6,400 nt of DNA, from NCBI GenBank assembly GCA_023428585.1, contig JAEYXG010000186.1, positions 1-6,400 on the forward strand, in the 5' to 3' direction. A program made the translations under genes and the position numbers. Shown in pieces: positions 6,084 through 6,400 of this stretch. Under the pieces are notes generated by a model. That model saw only the letters and a list, made by a program, of their open reading frames with translations. It did no database searches and was not told the origin of the DNA. The DNA is from Bacteroidota bacterium (GTDB lineage: Bacteria; Bacteroidota; Bacteroidia; Bacteroidales; Lentimicrobiaceae). Each line of letters opens with the position of its first letter. Position 1 is the stretch's first letter.

Positions 6084-6400
6084 ATGAAGATCCTTGATGA
6101 ATTTAAAGCATTTGCAATGCGTGGCAATGTTATTGATCTGGCAGTTGCAGTAGTTATTGGTGGAGCATTCGGCAAGATTGTTACATCATTTGTAAACGAC
6201 ATTCTCATGCCACCGATTGGAGTACTGCTTGGTGGCCTTGATTTCAAAGAATATGCATGGGAAATGATTGCTGCACAGGGTGATAAACCGGCTGTTATGC
6301 TTAATTATGGCATGTTTATTCAAAATGTAGTTGACTTTTTAATTGTTGCTGCCGCAATTTTTATGGCTATTAAAGGCCTAAGTTCAATGAAGAAGAAAGA
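6084..6400 (+). CDS. mscL: MscL, large-conductance mechanosensitive channel, 3' truncated by window edge
   Basis: The frame from the ATG at 6084 stays open to the window end, giving 105 complete codons of a protein usually about 130-150 residues long. The opening 'MKILDEFKAFAMRGNVIDLA' is the amphipathic N-terminal helix and start of the pore-lining helix TM1 (about 15-45). 'GGAFGKIVTSFVNDILMPP' continues TM1 into the conserved PP turn (P43-P44). A periplasmic loop with 'AQGDKPAVMLNYG' follows, and then TM2 (about 77-98) with 'FIQNVVDFLIVAAAIFMAIK'. The visible end 'SSMKKK' starts the cytoplasmic basic region; the C-terminal helical bundle lies beyond the window. MscL forms a homopentamer in the inner membrane that opens under high membrane tension and releases solutes during hypo-osmotic shock. 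The residue equivalent to E. coli Gly22 in the gate is Ala22 here. The leader is A-rich without a Shine-Dalgarno site. Confidence 0.96.
   Translation, partial: MKILDEFKAFAMRGNVIDLAVAVVIGGAFGKIVTSFVNDILMPPIGVLLGGLDFKEYAWEMIAAQGDKPAVMLNYGMFIQNVVDFLIVAAAIFMAIKGLSSMKKK

Overview
The window reads as a chromosomal segment of a member of the Bacteroidota. The evidence is the batB-batC-batD-batE order typical of that phylum, a DUF3078 outer-membrane-type protein, signal peptides ending in the 'FxFAQ' or 'YSQQ' style, low GC with A-rich leaders and almost no Shine-Dalgarno sites, and a possible TAnnTTTG-type promoter box. The sequence does not fix the genus; an environmental Bacteroidales-like lineage is plausible.

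Layout, all genes on the + strand. Positions 1-3725 hold the distal part of a Bat (Bacteroides aerotolerance) operon: the 3' end of batB, which overlaps batC by ATGA, then batC, batD and batE with very small gaps. Positions 3726-4277 are a 552-bp gene-free stretch. It contains a striking composite repeat at 3954-4051: four 11-bp units facing four inverted 11-bp units, which could form a long hairpin. Positions 4278-5081 encode a small exported protein made of two TonB C-terminal-type domains. Positions 5134-6051 encode a DUF3078 family probable outer-membrane beta-barrel. From 6084 to the window edge lies the first 105 codons of mscL, the large-conductance mechanosensitive channel.

How they fit together: BatB (membrane-anchored VWA protein), BatC and BatE (TPR proteins) and BatD (large periplasmic protein with one membrane anchor) are thought to form an inner-membrane/periplasmic complex, usually encoded behind a MoxR ATPase and BatA, which would lie upstream of this window. 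Its molecular function is still debated. The downstream genes also concern the cell envelope (a TonB-like periplasmic protein, an outer-membrane barrel, an osmotic safety valve), but no shared pathway can be read from the sequence.

Most of the window is ordinary for the phylum. The parts worth a second look are the 8 x 11-bp inverted repeat array and the double TonB_C protein that has neither the usual membrane anchor nor a proline-rich linker. I see no convincing new defence or mobile system.
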